From: Flavobacterium difficile
Lineage (GTDB): Bacteria; Bacteroidota; Bacteroidia; Flavobacteriales; Flavobacteriaceae
DNA length: 64,000 bases
NCBI RefSeq assembly: GCF_011392115.1
Contig: NZ_JAAJBT010000002.1
Location: forward strand, 62,001 to 126,000
Direction of reading: 5' to 3'
The notes under the pieces are model-generated. The model did no database searches. It was not told the DNA's origin and saw only the letters and a list, made by a program, of their open reading frames with translations. This document shows positions 33,217-43,110 of the stretch, piece after piece. Numbering within the stretch: position 1 is the first letter of the stretch; the number at the start of each line of letters is the position of its first letter. A program made the translations under genes and the position numbers.

Positions 33217-34147
33217 AATCTTTTTGAGTCGTTTTATAAGTTTTCTAAAAATTTATTGGCAACTTTTACAATCTTTTAGCGTTAGTCGATCTGAACAAAC
33301 CACAATTATAGTTTGTTTTGATGGATCAGTTTCTCATGGCGGTTTGCTAGATCGATTGAAAGGTGTGATTTCTTTCTATGAAGTAGCTAAAATTAAACAA
33401 ATCGATTTTAAAATCTATTTTAATCATCCGTTTCAACTCTCCGATTTTTTGCAACCCAATGCCGTAAATTGGAAGTTAGAAACACTACAGTTTAACCCAT
33501 TTCAAGATGAGGTTTTATATTTGATGAATAACTTTAGTGTTAATCCGTTAGCCTTAATTGATGCCAAAAAAAATAAAAAATATTTTATTTACTGTAATAT
33601 CGATTATTTAAAAAACATGCATCAGGATTTTTCTGATGCTACCATTCAGGAAACTTGGCGCACCAATTATAACCAATTGTTTACAGAATCACCCATTTTA
33701 AAAGAAGCGATTTTTAAATTGCCGCAAGAAAAAAATATAGTTTGTCATACTCGATTTACTAGTTTAATGGGCGATTTTGCTGATACTACTTCAGTAATTT
33801 TGAATGCATCAGAAAAAGAAAATTTAGTTCAAAAAATAATTGAAAAAATAAACAATATTCAGCAACAACATTCCAATCTTCCCATTTATGTTTTGTCTGA
33901 TAGTCTTGTTTTTTTAGATGCCATAAAAGCAACCACAAATTTCAATACCCTTTCTGGTACTCCAAAACATGTTGATGTAAAAAGTACTTTTTCTAGTTTT
34001 GAAGAACATTTAAAAACGTTTACCGATTTTTATTTCATTTCTAAAAGCGAACAAGTTTTTTTACTGAAAATAGATCAAATGTATAGTAGTGGTTTTTCAA
34101 AATATGCCGCAATTATTGGTAATAAACCTTTCACAATTATAGAATAA
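33203..34147 (+). CDS. Possible GT11/O-fucosyltransferase-fold protein
   Basis: Tentative. The motif order resembles the GT11/GT23/O-FucT superfamily: FDGSVSHGGLLDRLKGV (compare GGLGNQMF or GGLGDRL) near residues 39-55, CHTRFTSLMGDF (compare HIRRGDY) around 180, VLSDSLVFLDAI (compare FSDD) around 232, and a C-terminal FSKYAAIIGNKPF. If so it would use GDP-fucose or a related donor. The start is GTG at 33203, overlapping the previous gene by 14 bases; no better ATG exists. 314 residues, soluble, with a basic amphipathic N-terminus. Confidence 0.5.
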   Translation: MKKIKIFLSRFISFLKIYWQLLQSFSVSRSEQTTIIVCFDGSVSHGGLLDRLKGVISFYEVAKIKQIDFKIYFNHPFQLSDFLQPNAVNWKLETLQFNPFQDEVLYLMNNFSVNPLALIDAKKNKKYFIYCNIDYLKNMHQDFSDATIQETWRTNYNQLFTESPILKEAIFKLPQEKNIVCHTRFTSLMGDFADTTSVILNASEKENLVQKIIEKINNIQQQHSNLPIYVLSDSLVFLDAIKATTNFNTLSGTPKHVDVKSTFSSFEEHLKTFTDFYFISKSEQVFLLKIDQMYSSGFSKYAAIIGNKPFTIIE

Positions 34148-34149
34148 GT

Positions 34150-35670
34150 ATGATTTTTGTTTTTCATAAAAATAATAAAGTAGTGAAGGTAACTCAAAAT
34201 TATCTTGAAATTTCCTTTGAAAAAATGGAAGTGGTCAATGCTTTATTCTTACTTGCAAAAAAACACAAAAAGGAACACATTGTTTGGTGTCATATAGATT
34301 TTGAGCCTGATTTAAATTACAATTTTATCGCAGCACTATCTCTATCAAATCCTACTATTTTATCTTATAATCCTTATCTGAATAATTACCTTAATTCTAA
34401 ATTAGGGTATATTGATCAGAATTCGATTTTGAAGGTGAATAAAAAAGTAAGGTTTCAAACTTGGCAGATGCATGAAAGTGTAGGAATCATCTCCTCCGAT
34501 TTATTACTTAAAATAGAAAAACACGATACCGATACTACCAATTTTAATTATTTTTTAAATGCTATTGCCAATCGAACGTTTATGAATGGGGTGTTGTGTT
34601 ATTCCGAACCTCAATTATTAAATAATTTGGCTCTTAACACTTCCGCTTCTTCAACGGATAAAGAACTGTTTAAATTTGTAAAACAGCATTATAACTTAAA
34701 ATGGTTTTTTTTGTTGTTCTTTTCTGTATTCTTGTTTGAAAGAAAAATACTTTTACTTCCTTTTTTACAGGCGCTTTTTTATAAAAGAAAACCCATTATA
34801 AAAGAGGATTTTATTTCTGAAGTTTTTGAAAAAAATGTAACAATTTCCAATTGTTCTATAGATGTTGTGATTCCAACAATCGGAAGAGCCTCTTATTTGA
34901 AAGATTTTCTTGTCGATTTAAAACAGCAAGAAGTACTTCCTAATAGTGTCATTATTGTAGAGCAAAATCCTAATGTAACAGCTGAGTCTGAATTAAGTTA
35001 TCTCAGCAATGAAACTTGGCCGTTCAAAATAATTCATCAATTTATTTCTCAAACAGGAGCGTGTCATGCTCGCAATTTAGCCTTGCAAGAAATTAGTTCA
35101 GAATGGGTTTTCTTTTCCGATGATGATATTAGAATCGCACCAGATTTTTTAAAAAAGGCGGTTCAAAAAATTAAATGTTTGGAAGCTAATGCGGTTCTTT
35201 TTTCTTGTTTGTTAAAAAATCAAAAAGCCACTTTCTTACTTCCGCATCAAACAGCAGTTTTTGGTTCGGGTTGTACGATGGTAAAAGCCGAATTCGCATC
35301 AAAAATTAACTTTGATACCAAATATGAGTTTTGTTTTGGAGAAGACACCGATTATGGTATGAAATTAAAACATTTAGGAACCGATGTCATTTATTTGCCA
35401 CAGCCTGAAATTTTACATATTAAAGCGCCAATTGGAGGTTTTAGAACCCCTCCAAAATATTTATGGTCTGAGGCTGTTATTCAACCCAAACCTAGTCCGA
35501 CTATACTTTTAAATTTATTACGATACGCTACCCCTGAACAACAAAAAGGTTACAAAATGGTTTATTTTATGAAATCTTTAAATTGGAAACAACCAATTCA
35601 ATCTATTAAAGAAAATCAAGCACATTGGAAATCTAGTTTATTTTGGGCAAATAAATTAGAAAATATGTAA
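34150..35670 (+). CDS. Two-domain protein: unknown N-terminal domain plus family 2 glycosyltransferase
   Basis: The C-terminal half (from about residue 235) is a GT2 domain: SIDVVIPTIGRASYLKDFL, GACHARNLAL, the metal motif WVFFSDDDIRIAP and FCFGEDTDYGMKLKHLG. The N-terminal 180 or so residues have no clear GT2 start motif but contain a segment (HESVGIISSDLLLKI, then YFLNAIANRTFMNGVL) resembling the acceptor half of a GT-A fold, so it may be a degenerate second transferase domain. A hydrophobic stretch (about 180-205) separates the halves. 506 residues. It is the last gene before the GDP-sugar cassette, which has its own possible promoter. Confidence 0.75.
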   Translation: MIFVFHKNNKVVKVTQNYLEISFEKMEVVNALFLLAKKHKKEHIVWCHIDFEPDLNYNFIAALSLSNPTILSYNPYLNNYLNSKLGYIDQNSILKVNKKVRFQTWQMHESVGIISSDLLLKIEKHDTDTTNFNYFLNAIANRTFMNGVLCYSEPQLLNNLALNTSASSTDKELFKFVKQHYNLKWFFLLFFSVFLFERKILLLPFLQALFYKRKPIIKEDFISEVFEKNVTISNCSIDVVIPTIGRASYLKDFLVDLKQQEVLPNSVIIVEQNPNVTAESELSYLSNETWPFKIIHQFISQTGACHARNLALQEISSEWVFFSDDDIRIAPDFLKKAVQKIKCLEANAVLFSCLLKNQKATFLLPHQTAVFGSGCTMVKAEFASKINFDTKYEFCFGEDTDYGMKLKHLGTDVIYLPQPEILHIKAPIGGFRTPPKYLWSEAVIQPKPSPTILLNLLRYATPEQQKGYKMVYFMKSLNWKQPIQSIKENQAHWKSSLFWANKLENM

Positions 35671-35691
35671 TGCCAATTACATAGATAATGT

Positions 35692-35699
35692 TATATTTG
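35692..35699 (+). promoter_or_regulatory. -7 element before gmd
   Basis: TATATTTG, an exact TAnnTTTG match, 28 bases before the gmd start. No clear -33 TTG at 19-21 bases. It may give the GDP-sugar cassette independent expression. Confidence 0.5.
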
Positions 35700-35727
35700 G
35701 ACTTTCAATTCTAGAAGTTAAAATATA

Positions 35728-36813
35728 ATGAAAATAGCATTAATTACAGGTATTAACGGGCAAGATGGTTCGTATTTAGCAGAATTACTATTAGAAAAAG
35801 GATACGAGGTTCACGGAATTATTCGTCGTAGTTCGACTTTTAATACAGAACGTATTGAGCATTTATATATAGAATCACTTTTAAAAGATTTACATAAAGA
35901 TAAAAAAATCAACTTGCATTATGGCGATATGACGGATTCTACCAGTTTAATTCGCTTGGTTCAAGAAATTCGTCCAGACGAAATTTACAATTTAGCAGCA
36001 CAATCTCATGTTAAAGTTTCATTTGATATGCCAGAATATACTGCTGAAACGGATGGAGTTGGAACTTTACGTTTACTTGAAGCCATCAGAATTTGCGGAT
36101 TAGAAACGAAAACTCGTATTTACCAAGCATCTACCTCTGAATTATACGGAAAAGTACAAGAAGTTCCTCAAAAAGAAACTACGCCTTTTTATCCACGTTC
36201 TCCATACGGAGTGGCTAAATTATATGCGTATTGGATTACAAAAAATTACCGTGAGTCATACGGAATGTATGCCGTAAACGGGATTTTATTCAACCACGAA
36301 TCAGAACGTAGAGGAGAAACTTTCGTGACTAGAAAAATTACTTTATCTGCTTCAAGAATCAAACATGGTATTCAAGATAAATTGTATTTAGGAAATTTAG
36401 ATTCGTTACGTGATTGGGGTTATGCTAAAGATTATGTAGAATGTATGTGGTTGATGCTACAACAAGATACACCTGAAGATTATGTAATTGGAACAGGTGT
36501 ACAATATTCGGTTCGTTATTTTTGCGAATTGGCTTTCCGTGAAGCGGGCATTGAATTAGAATGGAAAGGTGAACATGAAAACGAAATTGGCGTTTGCAAA
36601 GCAACAGGAAGAACTATTATTGAAGTAGATCCGAATTATTACCGTCCAGCAGAAGTGGAAAGTTTATTAGGCGATCCTACAAAAGCTAAAACGCAATTGG
36701 GTTGGAATCCGAGCAAAACTTCTATTGAAGAGTTAGTTCGTATCATGATGGAACACGATTTGAAATACGTAGTTCGTTTTAAAGATAGAGATTCATTAAC
36801 TAAATACGAATAA
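35728..36813 (+). CDS. gmd: GDP-mannose 4,6-dehydratase
   Basis: Converts GDP-D-mannose to GDP-4-keto-6-deoxy-D-mannose, the common precursor of GDP-fucose and GDP-colitose. The N-terminal NADP motif [18 protein letters not shown] and [18 protein letters not shown] match Gmd closely. [14 protein letters not shown], then [14 protein letters not shown] (YxxxK), and [18 protein letters not shown] are also diagnostic. 361 residues, full length. It heads a gmd-fcl-colD cassette with a 3-base gap. GDP-mannose synthesis genes (manB, manC) are not in the window. Confidence 0.96.
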   Translation: MKIALITGINGQDGSYLAELLLEKGYEVHGIIRRSSTFNTERIEHLYIESLLKDLHKDKKINLHYGDMTDSTSLIRLVQEIRPDEIYNLAAQSHVKVSFDMPEYTAETDGVGTLRLLEAIRICGLETKTRIYQASTSELYGKVQEVPQKETTPFYPRSPYGVAKLYAYWITKNYRESYGMYAVNGILFNHESERRGETFVTRKITLSASRIKHGIQDKLYLGNLDSLRDWGYAKDYVECMWLMLQQDTPEDYVIGTGVQYSVRYFCELAFREAGIELEWKGEHENEIGVCKATGRTIIEVDPNYYRPAEVESLLGDPTKAKTQLGWNPSKTSIEELVRIMMEHDLKYVVRFKDRDSLTKYE

Positions 36814-36816
36814 CGA

Positions 36817-37743
36817 ATGCGAATTCTTATTACAGGTGGAAACGGAATGGTTGGTAAGAATATTTTGGAGCACCCAAAAGCTGCCAATTATGAAATTTTT
36901 GCGCCCTCAAGTTCCGAATTAAACCTTCGAGATTTCGATTCTGTTGCCCATTATGTCGCACAAAATAAGCCTGATATTATCATTCATGCGGCTGGTTTAG
37001 TTGGTGGCATTCAGGCCAATATGGCGCGTCCAGTAGATTTTTTGGTTTACAATTTAGATATGGGAAGAAATATCATCCTGGCAGCTAAAGAAAATGGCGT
37101 GAAGTATTTCTTAAATATGGCAAGTTCTTGTATGTATCCGCGTGAAGCTCAAAATCCGTTACAAGAAGAATTGATTTTAAAAGGCGAACTAGAACCTACA
37201 AATGAAGGCTATGCTATTGCAAAAGTAGTAGCGACTCGTTTGTGTGAATATATCGTAAAAGAAAATCCAACCTTACAATATAAAACCGTTATTCCTTGTA
37301 ATTTATATGGGAAATACGATAAATTTTCGCCAGAACATTCTCATATGGTTCCGGCGGTAATTAAAAAAATATATGAAGCCCAACAAAATAATGCTACAGA
37401 AATTGATATTTGGGGCGATGGTTTGGCAAGAAGAGAATTTATGTATACGGGCGATTTGGCCGATTTTGTATTTTATGCGCTAGATCATTTCGATACCCTA
37501 CCACAAAACATAAATGTAGGATTAGGTTTCGATTATACTATTAATGAATATTATCAAGCTATTGCTGATGCTGTAGGTTTTACTGGAAAATTTGTTCATG
37601 ATTTATCCAAACCAATAGGAATGAAACAAAAACTGATTGATGATAGCAAATTGAAACAATTCGGTTGGGCACCTCAAACTAGCTTACAAGAAGGAATAAA
37701 AAAGACATTAGACTATTTTAAAAAAGAAGTTTTACATGATTAA
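36817..37743 (+). CDS. fcl: GDP-fucose synthase / GDP-colitose synthase (Fcl/ColC family)
   Basis: Bifunctional 3,5-epimerase/4-reductase of the SDR superfamily. NADP motif ILITGGNGMVGKNI; MASSCMYPREAQNPL with the active-site Ser and Cys; GYAIAKVVATRLCEYI with the catalytic Tyr and Lys; NLYGKYDKFSPEHSHMVPAV with the epimerase His. All catalytic residues of GDP-fucose synthase are present. Because colD follows directly with an 8-base overlap, the physiological product may be GDP-L-colitose (ColC: C5 epimerisation and C4 reduction), GDP-L-fucose, or both. Sequence alone cannot separate the two with certainty. 308 residues. Confidence 0.9.
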   Translation: MRILITGGNGMVGKNILEHPKAANYEIFAPSSSELNLRDFDSVAHYVAQNKPDIIIHAAGLVGGIQANMARPVDFLVYNLDMGRNIILAAKENGVKYFLNMASSCMYPREAQNPLQEELILKGELEPTNEGYAIAKVVATRLCEYIVKENPTLQYKTVIPCNLYGKYDKFSPEHSHMVPAVIKKIYEAQQNNATEIDIWGDGLARREFMYTGDLADFVFYALDHFDTLPQNINVGLGFDYTINEYYQAIADAVGFTGKFVHDLSKPIGMKQKLIDDSKLKQFGWAPQTSLQEGIKKTLDYFKKEVLHD

Positions 37744-38899
37744 GTATCCGTTAGCCTCGTCAACTTGGGACGAAAAAGAAATAGAAGCCATCAATGGAGT
37801 AATTGCCAAAGACATGTACACCATGGGTGAAGGCGTGAAACAGTTTGAAGAAAATTTTGCCACTTATGTGAACTCTAAATACGCTGTAATGGTGAATTCT
37901 GGTTCTTCAGCAAATTTAATTGCTGTTGCCGCTATGTTTTTTACCAAAAACCCAAAGCTTAAAAGAGGCGATGAGGTAATTGTACCAGCGGTTTCTTGGT
38001 CTACCACCTATTATCCTTTGGCGCAATATGGTTTAAAATTGAAATTTGTAGATGTAGATTTACACACGTTAAATTTCGATTTAGAGCAATTGAAGAACGC
38101 GGTTTCTGAGCAAACAAAAATGATTTTAGCAGTAAATTTGTTAGGAAATCCTAATGATTTTGATGCGATTAACGCAATCATTGGAGATAAAGACATTATC
38201 TTAATGGAAGATAATTGCGAATCTATGGGCGCTGAATTTAAAGGTAAACAAGCCGGAACTTTTGGTTTAGTAGGAACATTTTCTACTTTTTATTCGCACC
38301 ACATGGCCACTATGGAAGGTGGTTTAATTGTTACTGATGATGAAGAAATGTATCATGTAATGATTTGTTTACGTGCTCATGGTTGGACACGCCATTTGCC
38401 AAAAGAAAATCATGTTTCTAATAAAAGTGATAATGCTTTTGAAGAATCATTCCGATTTATTTTACCAGGTTATAATGTGCGACCAGTTGAAATGAGTGGT
38501 GTAATTGGTGTAGAACAATTAAAAAAGTTGCCTTCATTTTTAGATTACCGAAGAAAGAATGCCGAATTATTTGTCTCTTTATTTGAAAATCATAAAGATT
38601 TTTACATTCAAAAAGATATCGATACTAGTAGCTGGTTCGGATTTAGTTTTATTATCAAACCAGAATCTACTTTAGATAGAGCAGAAATTGTTAAGAAATT
38701 AGAAGCGAATCATATCGATTGCCGCCCTATTGTTACTGGCGATTTTACTAAAAATGAAGTGTTAAAACATTTCGATTACGAAATTTTTGGAGAAATGAAA
38801 AACGCACAGTATTTAGATAAAAAAGGATTCTTTGTTGGAAATCATCAAGTAGATTTAACTCAAGAAATTCACCATTTATTTGAGGTATTAACGTTTTAA
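37736..38899 (+). CDS. colD: GDP-4-keto-6-deoxy-D-mannose 3-dehydratase (ColD)
   Basis: PLP-dependent fold-type I enzyme that removes the 3-hydroxyl of GDP-4-keto-6-deoxymannose during colitose synthesis. The usual Schiff-base lysine is replaced by histidine in STFYSHHMATMEGG (His188), the hallmark of ColD, which leaves PLP unanchored. Other segments I recall from E. coli ColD are near-identical: YPLASSTWDEKE, VPAVSWSTTYYPLAQYGLK, NLLGNPNDFD, EDNCESMGAEF, RAHGWTRHLPKENHV and SSWFGFSFIIK. 387 residues, same size. It overlaps fcl by 8 bases and the next gene by one base. Confidence 0.93.
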   Translation: MIKYPLASSTWDEKEIEAINGVIAKDMYTMGEGVKQFEENFATYVNSKYAVMVNSGSSANLIAVAAMFFTKNPKLKRGDEVIVPAVSWSTTYYPLAQYGLKLKFVDVDLHTLNFDLEQLKNAVSEQTKMILAVNLLGNPNDFDAINAIIGDKDIILMEDNCESMGAEFKGKQAGTFGLVGTFSTFYSHHMATMEGGLIVTDDEEMYHVMICLRAHGWTRHLPKENHVSNKSDNAFEESFRFILPGYNVRPVEMSGVIGVEQLKKLPSFLDYRRKNAELFVSLFENHKDFYIQKDIDTSSWFGFSFIIKPESTLDRAEIVKKLEANHIDCRPIVTGDFTKNEVLKHFDYEIFGEMKNAQYLDKKGFFVGNHQVDLTQEIHHLFEVLTF

Positions 38900-39918
38900 T
38901 GATTAAAATTTATACAGATACTAATTACTTAAAGCCAGAATTTCGTAAAATTATATTTCCACTTTTATTGGATGTTCATTTTACGAAATCTGCCTTAGCA
39001 TTAGACCATTTTCTACTTGTTGAAACAATAGAAACATGCGATGTAGTTATTTTACCAGTAGCTGTAAATTATTATTATAAAAGCAAAAAAAAAGCAGCAT
39101 TACATCAGTTTATTGATTCTGCTTTAGCCAAAAACAAAAAAGTTTGGGTGTATACGGCTGGCGATTATGGTATCACATTCCGAAAAGATGTGACCGTTTT
39201 TAGATTAGGTGGCTTTGCATCCAAATTAACCAAAAATGAAGCCATTTTGCCTTCTTTTGTTACGGATGTTTATACCACCCTCTTTTCCCATCAATGGGAG
39301 CCAGTTGCTAAAAGTATTACACCGCAAATTGGTTTTGTGGGTCAGGCTAACAAAAGCATTTTTAAACTGATTAAAGAGTTTGTTTTGCATATTAAACTGA
39401 GTTTTTTAAAACTTTTTAATGTTAGTTTAGGAGATTCACAATCTTTTTATCCCTCAAGTTTTAAAAGATATCAAATTCTTAAAAAGTTACAAGATTCAGA
39501 TCAGATTTCTACTAACTTTATTTTGAGAAAATTATACCGAGCTGGCGTAAAAACGGAAGATGAAAAACAGCATACAACTTTCGAGTTTTTTAAAAATATA
39601 GAAACTAATTTATATACCGTTTGCATTCGTGGGGCTGGAAATTTTTCAGTACGTTTGTATGAAACATTAATGATGGGAAGAATTCCAATAATTATTAATT
39701 CTGATATGAAATTGCCCTTAGAAGAATACATAAATTGGAAAAATCATGTTGTTTTTACAGATGCCAAAAATCTAGTAAATGATATCGTAACGTTTCATAA
39801 CACTCATTCTGAAGAAAGGTTACTTTTCATTCAGCAAGAAAACAGAAAACTAATGCTAGGGATGTTTCAAAGAGTAAATTATTTCAAAGCATTTTATACC
39901 TTTAAAAATGAATTTTAG
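38899..39918 (+). CDS. Exostosin-like (GT47-type) glycosyltransferase
   Basis: The C-terminal half contains NLYTVCIRGAGNFSVRLYE followed by TLMMGRIPIIINSDMKLPLE (about residues 235-275), the exostosin-family donor-binding pattern. The N-terminal half (CDVVILPVAVNYYYKSKKKA) fits the acceptor half of these GT-B proteins. 339 residues, no signal peptide. It begins inside the colD stop codon (TAATG), so it is coupled to the dideoxy-sugar cassette and could use its product; that is inference. It overlaps the next gene by 11 bases. Confidence 0.72.
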   Translation: MIKIYTDTNYLKPEFRKIIFPLLLDVHFTKSALALDHFLLVETIETCDVVILPVAVNYYYKSKKKAALHQFIDSALAKNKKVWVYTAGDYGITFRKDVTVFRLGGFASKLTKNEAILPSFVTDVYTTLFSHQWEPVAKSITPQIGFVGQANKSIFKLIKEFVLHIKLSFLKLFNVSLGDSQSFYPSSFKRYQILKKLQDSDQISTNFILRKLYRAGVKTEDEKQHTTFEFFKNIETNLYTVCIRGAGNFSVRLYETLMMGRIPIIINSDMKLPLEEYINWKNHVVFTDAKNLVNDIVTFHNTHSEERLLFIQQENRKLMLGMFQRVNYFKAFYTFKNEF

Positions 39919-40909
39919 TTTAATAATTTGTACTTATAATCGACGAAAGGCCATAGAAAACCTCATGAATTCTATTGCTAATCAAACGGTATATCCGAAT
40001 CAAATTATTATTGTGGATGGGTCGTTAACTGAGGACACTAAGTTGTATTTTGAAACTACCAATTTTAAAAATTTAGAGTACTTTTTGATAGATCAAACGG
40101 TAAGAGGTTTAACCAAACAAAGGAATTTCGGTATTTCAAAAGTGAATGCCACTTCAGAAATTGTTTGTTTTTTAGATGATGATACTATTTTAGAACCTAC
40201 TTATTTTGCTGAAATTTGTGCTGCTTACGAAATACATCCTGACGCATATGGTGTTGGTGGTTTTATTACCAACGAAGTGAGCTGGGAAAAAAATCTACCA
40301 GATTATACCCAAAAGGTAGATGAATTTAGTTTTGATGGTTATCATAGAATCGAAGACAAAAGATTTAGATTAAGAAAAATGTTAGGTTTAGATTCTGATG
40401 TGTTACCCGGATATTCGCCAATGTTTTCTCACGGACGAAGTGTAAGTTTTTTACCTCCTTCAAATAAGATATATAAAGTAGAGCAGGTGATGGGTGGAGT
40501 TTCTTCCTTTAAAAGAGAAGTTTTAGCGAAACATCAATTTTCTACCTATTTTGAAGGTTATGGCTTATACGAAGATGCAGAATTTTCAATACGAGTCTCT
40601 AAATTCGGACAATTATATATCAATACCAGAGCAAAATTAGCACATCATCACGATGCTTCTGGTCGCCCGAACCAATATTGTTATGGTAGAATGGTTGTGA
40701 TTAACGGTTGGTACGTTTGGAGAACAAAAAATCCTTCACCTAAATTTATACACCAACTTAAGTGGCATAGTATTTCAATTTTGTTAGTTTTAATACGATT
40801 GACAAATGTTGTCACAACCTCTAAAAGAAAAGAAGCTTTCACCGAGAGTTTAGGTCGTATCACCGGCTGGTTATCAATTGTTATCAACCGACCTAAAGTT
40901 ATTCATTAA
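39908..40909 (+). CDS. Glycosyltransferase family 2
   Basis: GT-A enzyme with FSLIICTYNRRKAIENLM, QIIIVDGSLTED, GLTKQRNFGI and the metal-binding IVCFLDDDTILEP (about residues 82-94). YEDAEFSIRVSKFG (about 222-235) contributes the acidic catalytic residue. 333 residues. Its start overlaps the previous gene by 11 bases. A family-wide segment MGGVSSFKREVL is present. The donor sugar is unknown. Confidence 0.87.
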   Translation: MNFSLIICTYNRRKAIENLMNSIANQTVYPNQIIIVDGSLTEDTKLYFETTNFKNLEYFLIDQTVRGLTKQRNFGISKVNATSEIVCFLDDDTILEPTYFAEICAAYEIHPDAYGVGGFITNEVSWEKNLPDYTQKVDEFSFDGYHRIEDKRFRLRKMLGLDSDVLPGYSPMFSHGRSVSFLPPSNKIYKVEQVMGGVSSFKREVLAKHQFSTYFEGYGLYEDAEFSIRVSKFGQLYINTRAKLAHHHDASGRPNQYCYGRMVVINGWYVWRTKNPSPKFIHQLKWHSISILLVLIRLTNVVTTSKRKEAFTESLGRITGWLSIVINRPKVIH

Positions 40910-40930
40910 TTTTACTTATTAAAAGATATA

Positions 40931-42046
40931 ATGAATTTCGTAGTCATAACCCATGTACCACACATTAAACAAGGTTCTAATTATTATGGATATGCACCTT
41001 ATGTTCGAGAAATGAACATTTGGTTAAAATATGTAGATCAAGTAACTGTTGTAGCCCCAATTGAAAATTCGAAATTAGATACTCTTGATTTAAATTATCA
41101 ACATGAAAATTTGACTTTTAAAGCCGTTCCTAGTTTTGATACCACTACTTTTTTTAATTCGATAGTCACACTTTTAAAATTGCCTTATATTTTATGGCGC
41201 ATTTTTGTGGCTATGAAAGATGCAGATCATATTCATTTACGTTGTCCAGGTAATATGGGCTTGTTGGGTTGTTTGGTTCAAATTTTCTTTCCGAATACAC
41301 CAAAAACTGCTAAATATGCCGGAAATTGGGATCCAAATGCCAAGCAACCTTTGTCCTATAAAATTCAAAAATGGATTTTAAATCACACCTTTTTAACCCA
41401 AAATATGCAAGTTTTGGTTTATGGTGAATGGGAAAATTCTTCAAAAAATATAAAACCTTTTTTTACAGCTACTTACTCTGATAGTAAAAAGGAAATTATA
41501 CAGCCAAGAAGTTTGCATCAGACAATTCATTTTGTTTTTATAGGCACTTTGTCCGTTGGAAAACGACCTTTGTATGCGATTCAACTAGTAGAAAATTTAA
41601 AAAAAATAGGAGTAGATGTCCAATTAAGTATTTTTGGAAATGGTATTTTGTATTCAGAATTAGAGCGTTATATTGCTTCTAATCATCTTGAGGCCTTTGT
41701 TTTTCTGAAAGGTAATAGAGATAAAGATGAAGTTGAAATGGCTTTAAAAGAAAGTCATTTTTTAATTTTACCTTCAAAATCTGAGGGTTGGCCAAAAGTA
41801 GTTGCAGAAGCTATGTTTTGGTCCTGTTTACCATTAACAACTCCTGTTTCTTGTGTCAATTACATGATTGGAAATGAAAAAAGAGGGCGCTTGTTAAATT
41901 TGAATCTGGAGGAAGATGTACAATTGGTTTGCGAATTAATTGAAAATGAGGCTTTATATATGAAAATGTGTATTGAAGCACGAAATTGGTCTCAACAATT
42001 TACTACAGAATATTTTGAAAATGAAATTGTAAAATTAGTACGATAA
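40931..42046 (+). CDS. Glycosyltransferase family 4
   Basis: GT-B glycosyltransferase. It starts MNFVVITHVPHIKQGSNYYG, has HLRCPGNMGLLGCL and a GNWDPNAKQPLSYKIQ segment in the N-terminal half. The donor half contains FVFIGTLSVGKRPLYAIQ and ILPSKSEGWPKVVAEAMFW, a clear GT4 nucleotide-binding signature. 371 residues. It lies 21 bases after a GT2 gene and 2 bases before another GT4 gene. No signal peptide; expected on the cytoplasmic face of the inner membrane. Confidence 0.87.
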   Translation: MNFVVITHVPHIKQGSNYYGYAPYVREMNIWLKYVDQVTVVAPIENSKLDTLDLNYQHENLTFKAVPSFDTTTFFNSIVTLLKLPYILWRIFVAMKDADHIHLRCPGNMGLLGCLVQIFFPNTPKTAKYAGNWDPNAKQPLSYKIQKWILNHTFLTQNMQVLVYGEWENSSKNIKPFFTATYSDSKKEIIQPRSLHQTIHFVFIGTLSVGKRPLYAIQLVENLKKIGVDVQLSIFGNGILYSELERYIASNHLEAFVFLKGNRDKDEVEMALKESHFLILPSKSEGWPKVVAEAMFWSCLPLTTPVSCVNYMIGNEKRGRLLNLNLEEDVQLVCELIENEALYMKMCIEARNWSQQFTTEYFENEIVKLVR

Positions 42047-42048
42047 CT

Positions 42049-43110
42049 ATGAGAATTGTTCAATTGATAGATAGTTTAGATACTGGTGGAGCAGAACGAA
42101 TGGCGGTTACTTATGCTAATGCACTTTCTAACAAAATTGCATTTTCTGGAATTGTAGCCACTCGAAAAGAAGGTTTGTTGTTGGATAAAATAAAAAATAA
42201 AGCCAACTATTTGTTCCTCAATAAAAAAGGAGTGTTTGATATTGCTGCGATTTTTTCATTTAGAAAATATTGTGTGCAACATAATATTGGTTTTATTCAT
42301 GCGCATTCTTCTTCCTTTTTTTTAGCCGTTTTAGTAAAATTAACGTTGCCTAGAATCAAAATCATTTGGCATGATCATTATGGGAACAGTGAATTTCTTC
42401 AAGAAAGAAAATTTTTTGTATTGAAAATATGTTCTCTGTTTTTTGATAGCATAGTGGTTGTAAATCAATTACTTTTAGAATGGAATCTTAAAAAAATGTT
42501 TTGTAAAAAGGTGAGTTATTTGCGAAATTTCCCTGAAATAGAAACCGTAAATGGTACTACAAAATTGAATGGTGAAGCAGGAAAAAGAATCGTATGTTTA
42601 GCAAATGTTCGACCGCAGAAAAATTTAGAAATGTTGGTTGAAGTTGCCAATCAACTATCAAAATTGCATCCAGAATGGACGTTTCATATAGTTGGAAAAA
42701 AATTTCATGATTCTTACTTAGAAAAAATTACACTTTTAATAGCCAGCTATCAATTAGAAAATCGAGTGTTTTTATATGGTTCTAAAAATGATGTTTCAAA
42801 TGTTTTAAAACAAAGTTCTATTGGTATTTTAACTTCCAGTTCGGAGGGACTTCCTGTTTCTTTGTTAGAATATGGTTTGTCTAAATTACCCGTTATTGCT
42901 ACAAATGTTGGAGAAATTAGAGAAGTTATTATTCCTTATAAAACAGGATTTTTAATTGAAAGTAACGATACATTATCTTTTGTAAACAAATTAACTTATC
43001 TGATAGAAAATCCTCAAATTTGTGCTAATTTTGCGAATGAATTATATGTTCATATTCAAAAAAATTATTCAAAAGATGCCATCATTAACCACTATTTAAA
43101 ACTCTTATAA
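42049..43110 (+). CDS. Glycosyltransferase family 4
   Basis: GT-B glycosyltransferase with the typical start MRIVQLIDSLDTGGAERMAV (GGAER loop). IVCLANVRPQKNLEMLVEVA marks the domain junction. SSIGILTSSSEGLPVSLLEY (about residues 265-284) is the donor-binding E-x7-E region, followed by IATNVGEIREVI. 353 residues. The next gene begins with TTG immediately after this stop codon, suggesting tight coupling. Specificity is unknown. Confidence 0.9.
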   Translation: MRIVQLIDSLDTGGAERMAVTYANALSNKIAFSGIVATRKEGLLLDKIKNKANYLFLNKKGVFDIAAIFSFRKYCVQHNIGFIHAHSSSFFLAVLVKLTLPRIKIIWHDHYGNSEFLQERKFFVLKICSLFFDSIVVVNQLLLEWNLKKMFCKKVSYLRNFPEIETVNGTTKLNGEAGKRIVCLANVRPQKNLEMLVEVANQLSKLHPEWTFHIVGKKFHDSYLEKITLLIASYQLENRVFLYGSKNDVSNVLKQSSIGILTSSSEGLPVSLLEYGLSKLPVIATNVGEIREVIIPYKTGFLIESNDTLSFVNKLTYLIENPQICANFANELYVHIQKNYSKDAIINHYLKLL

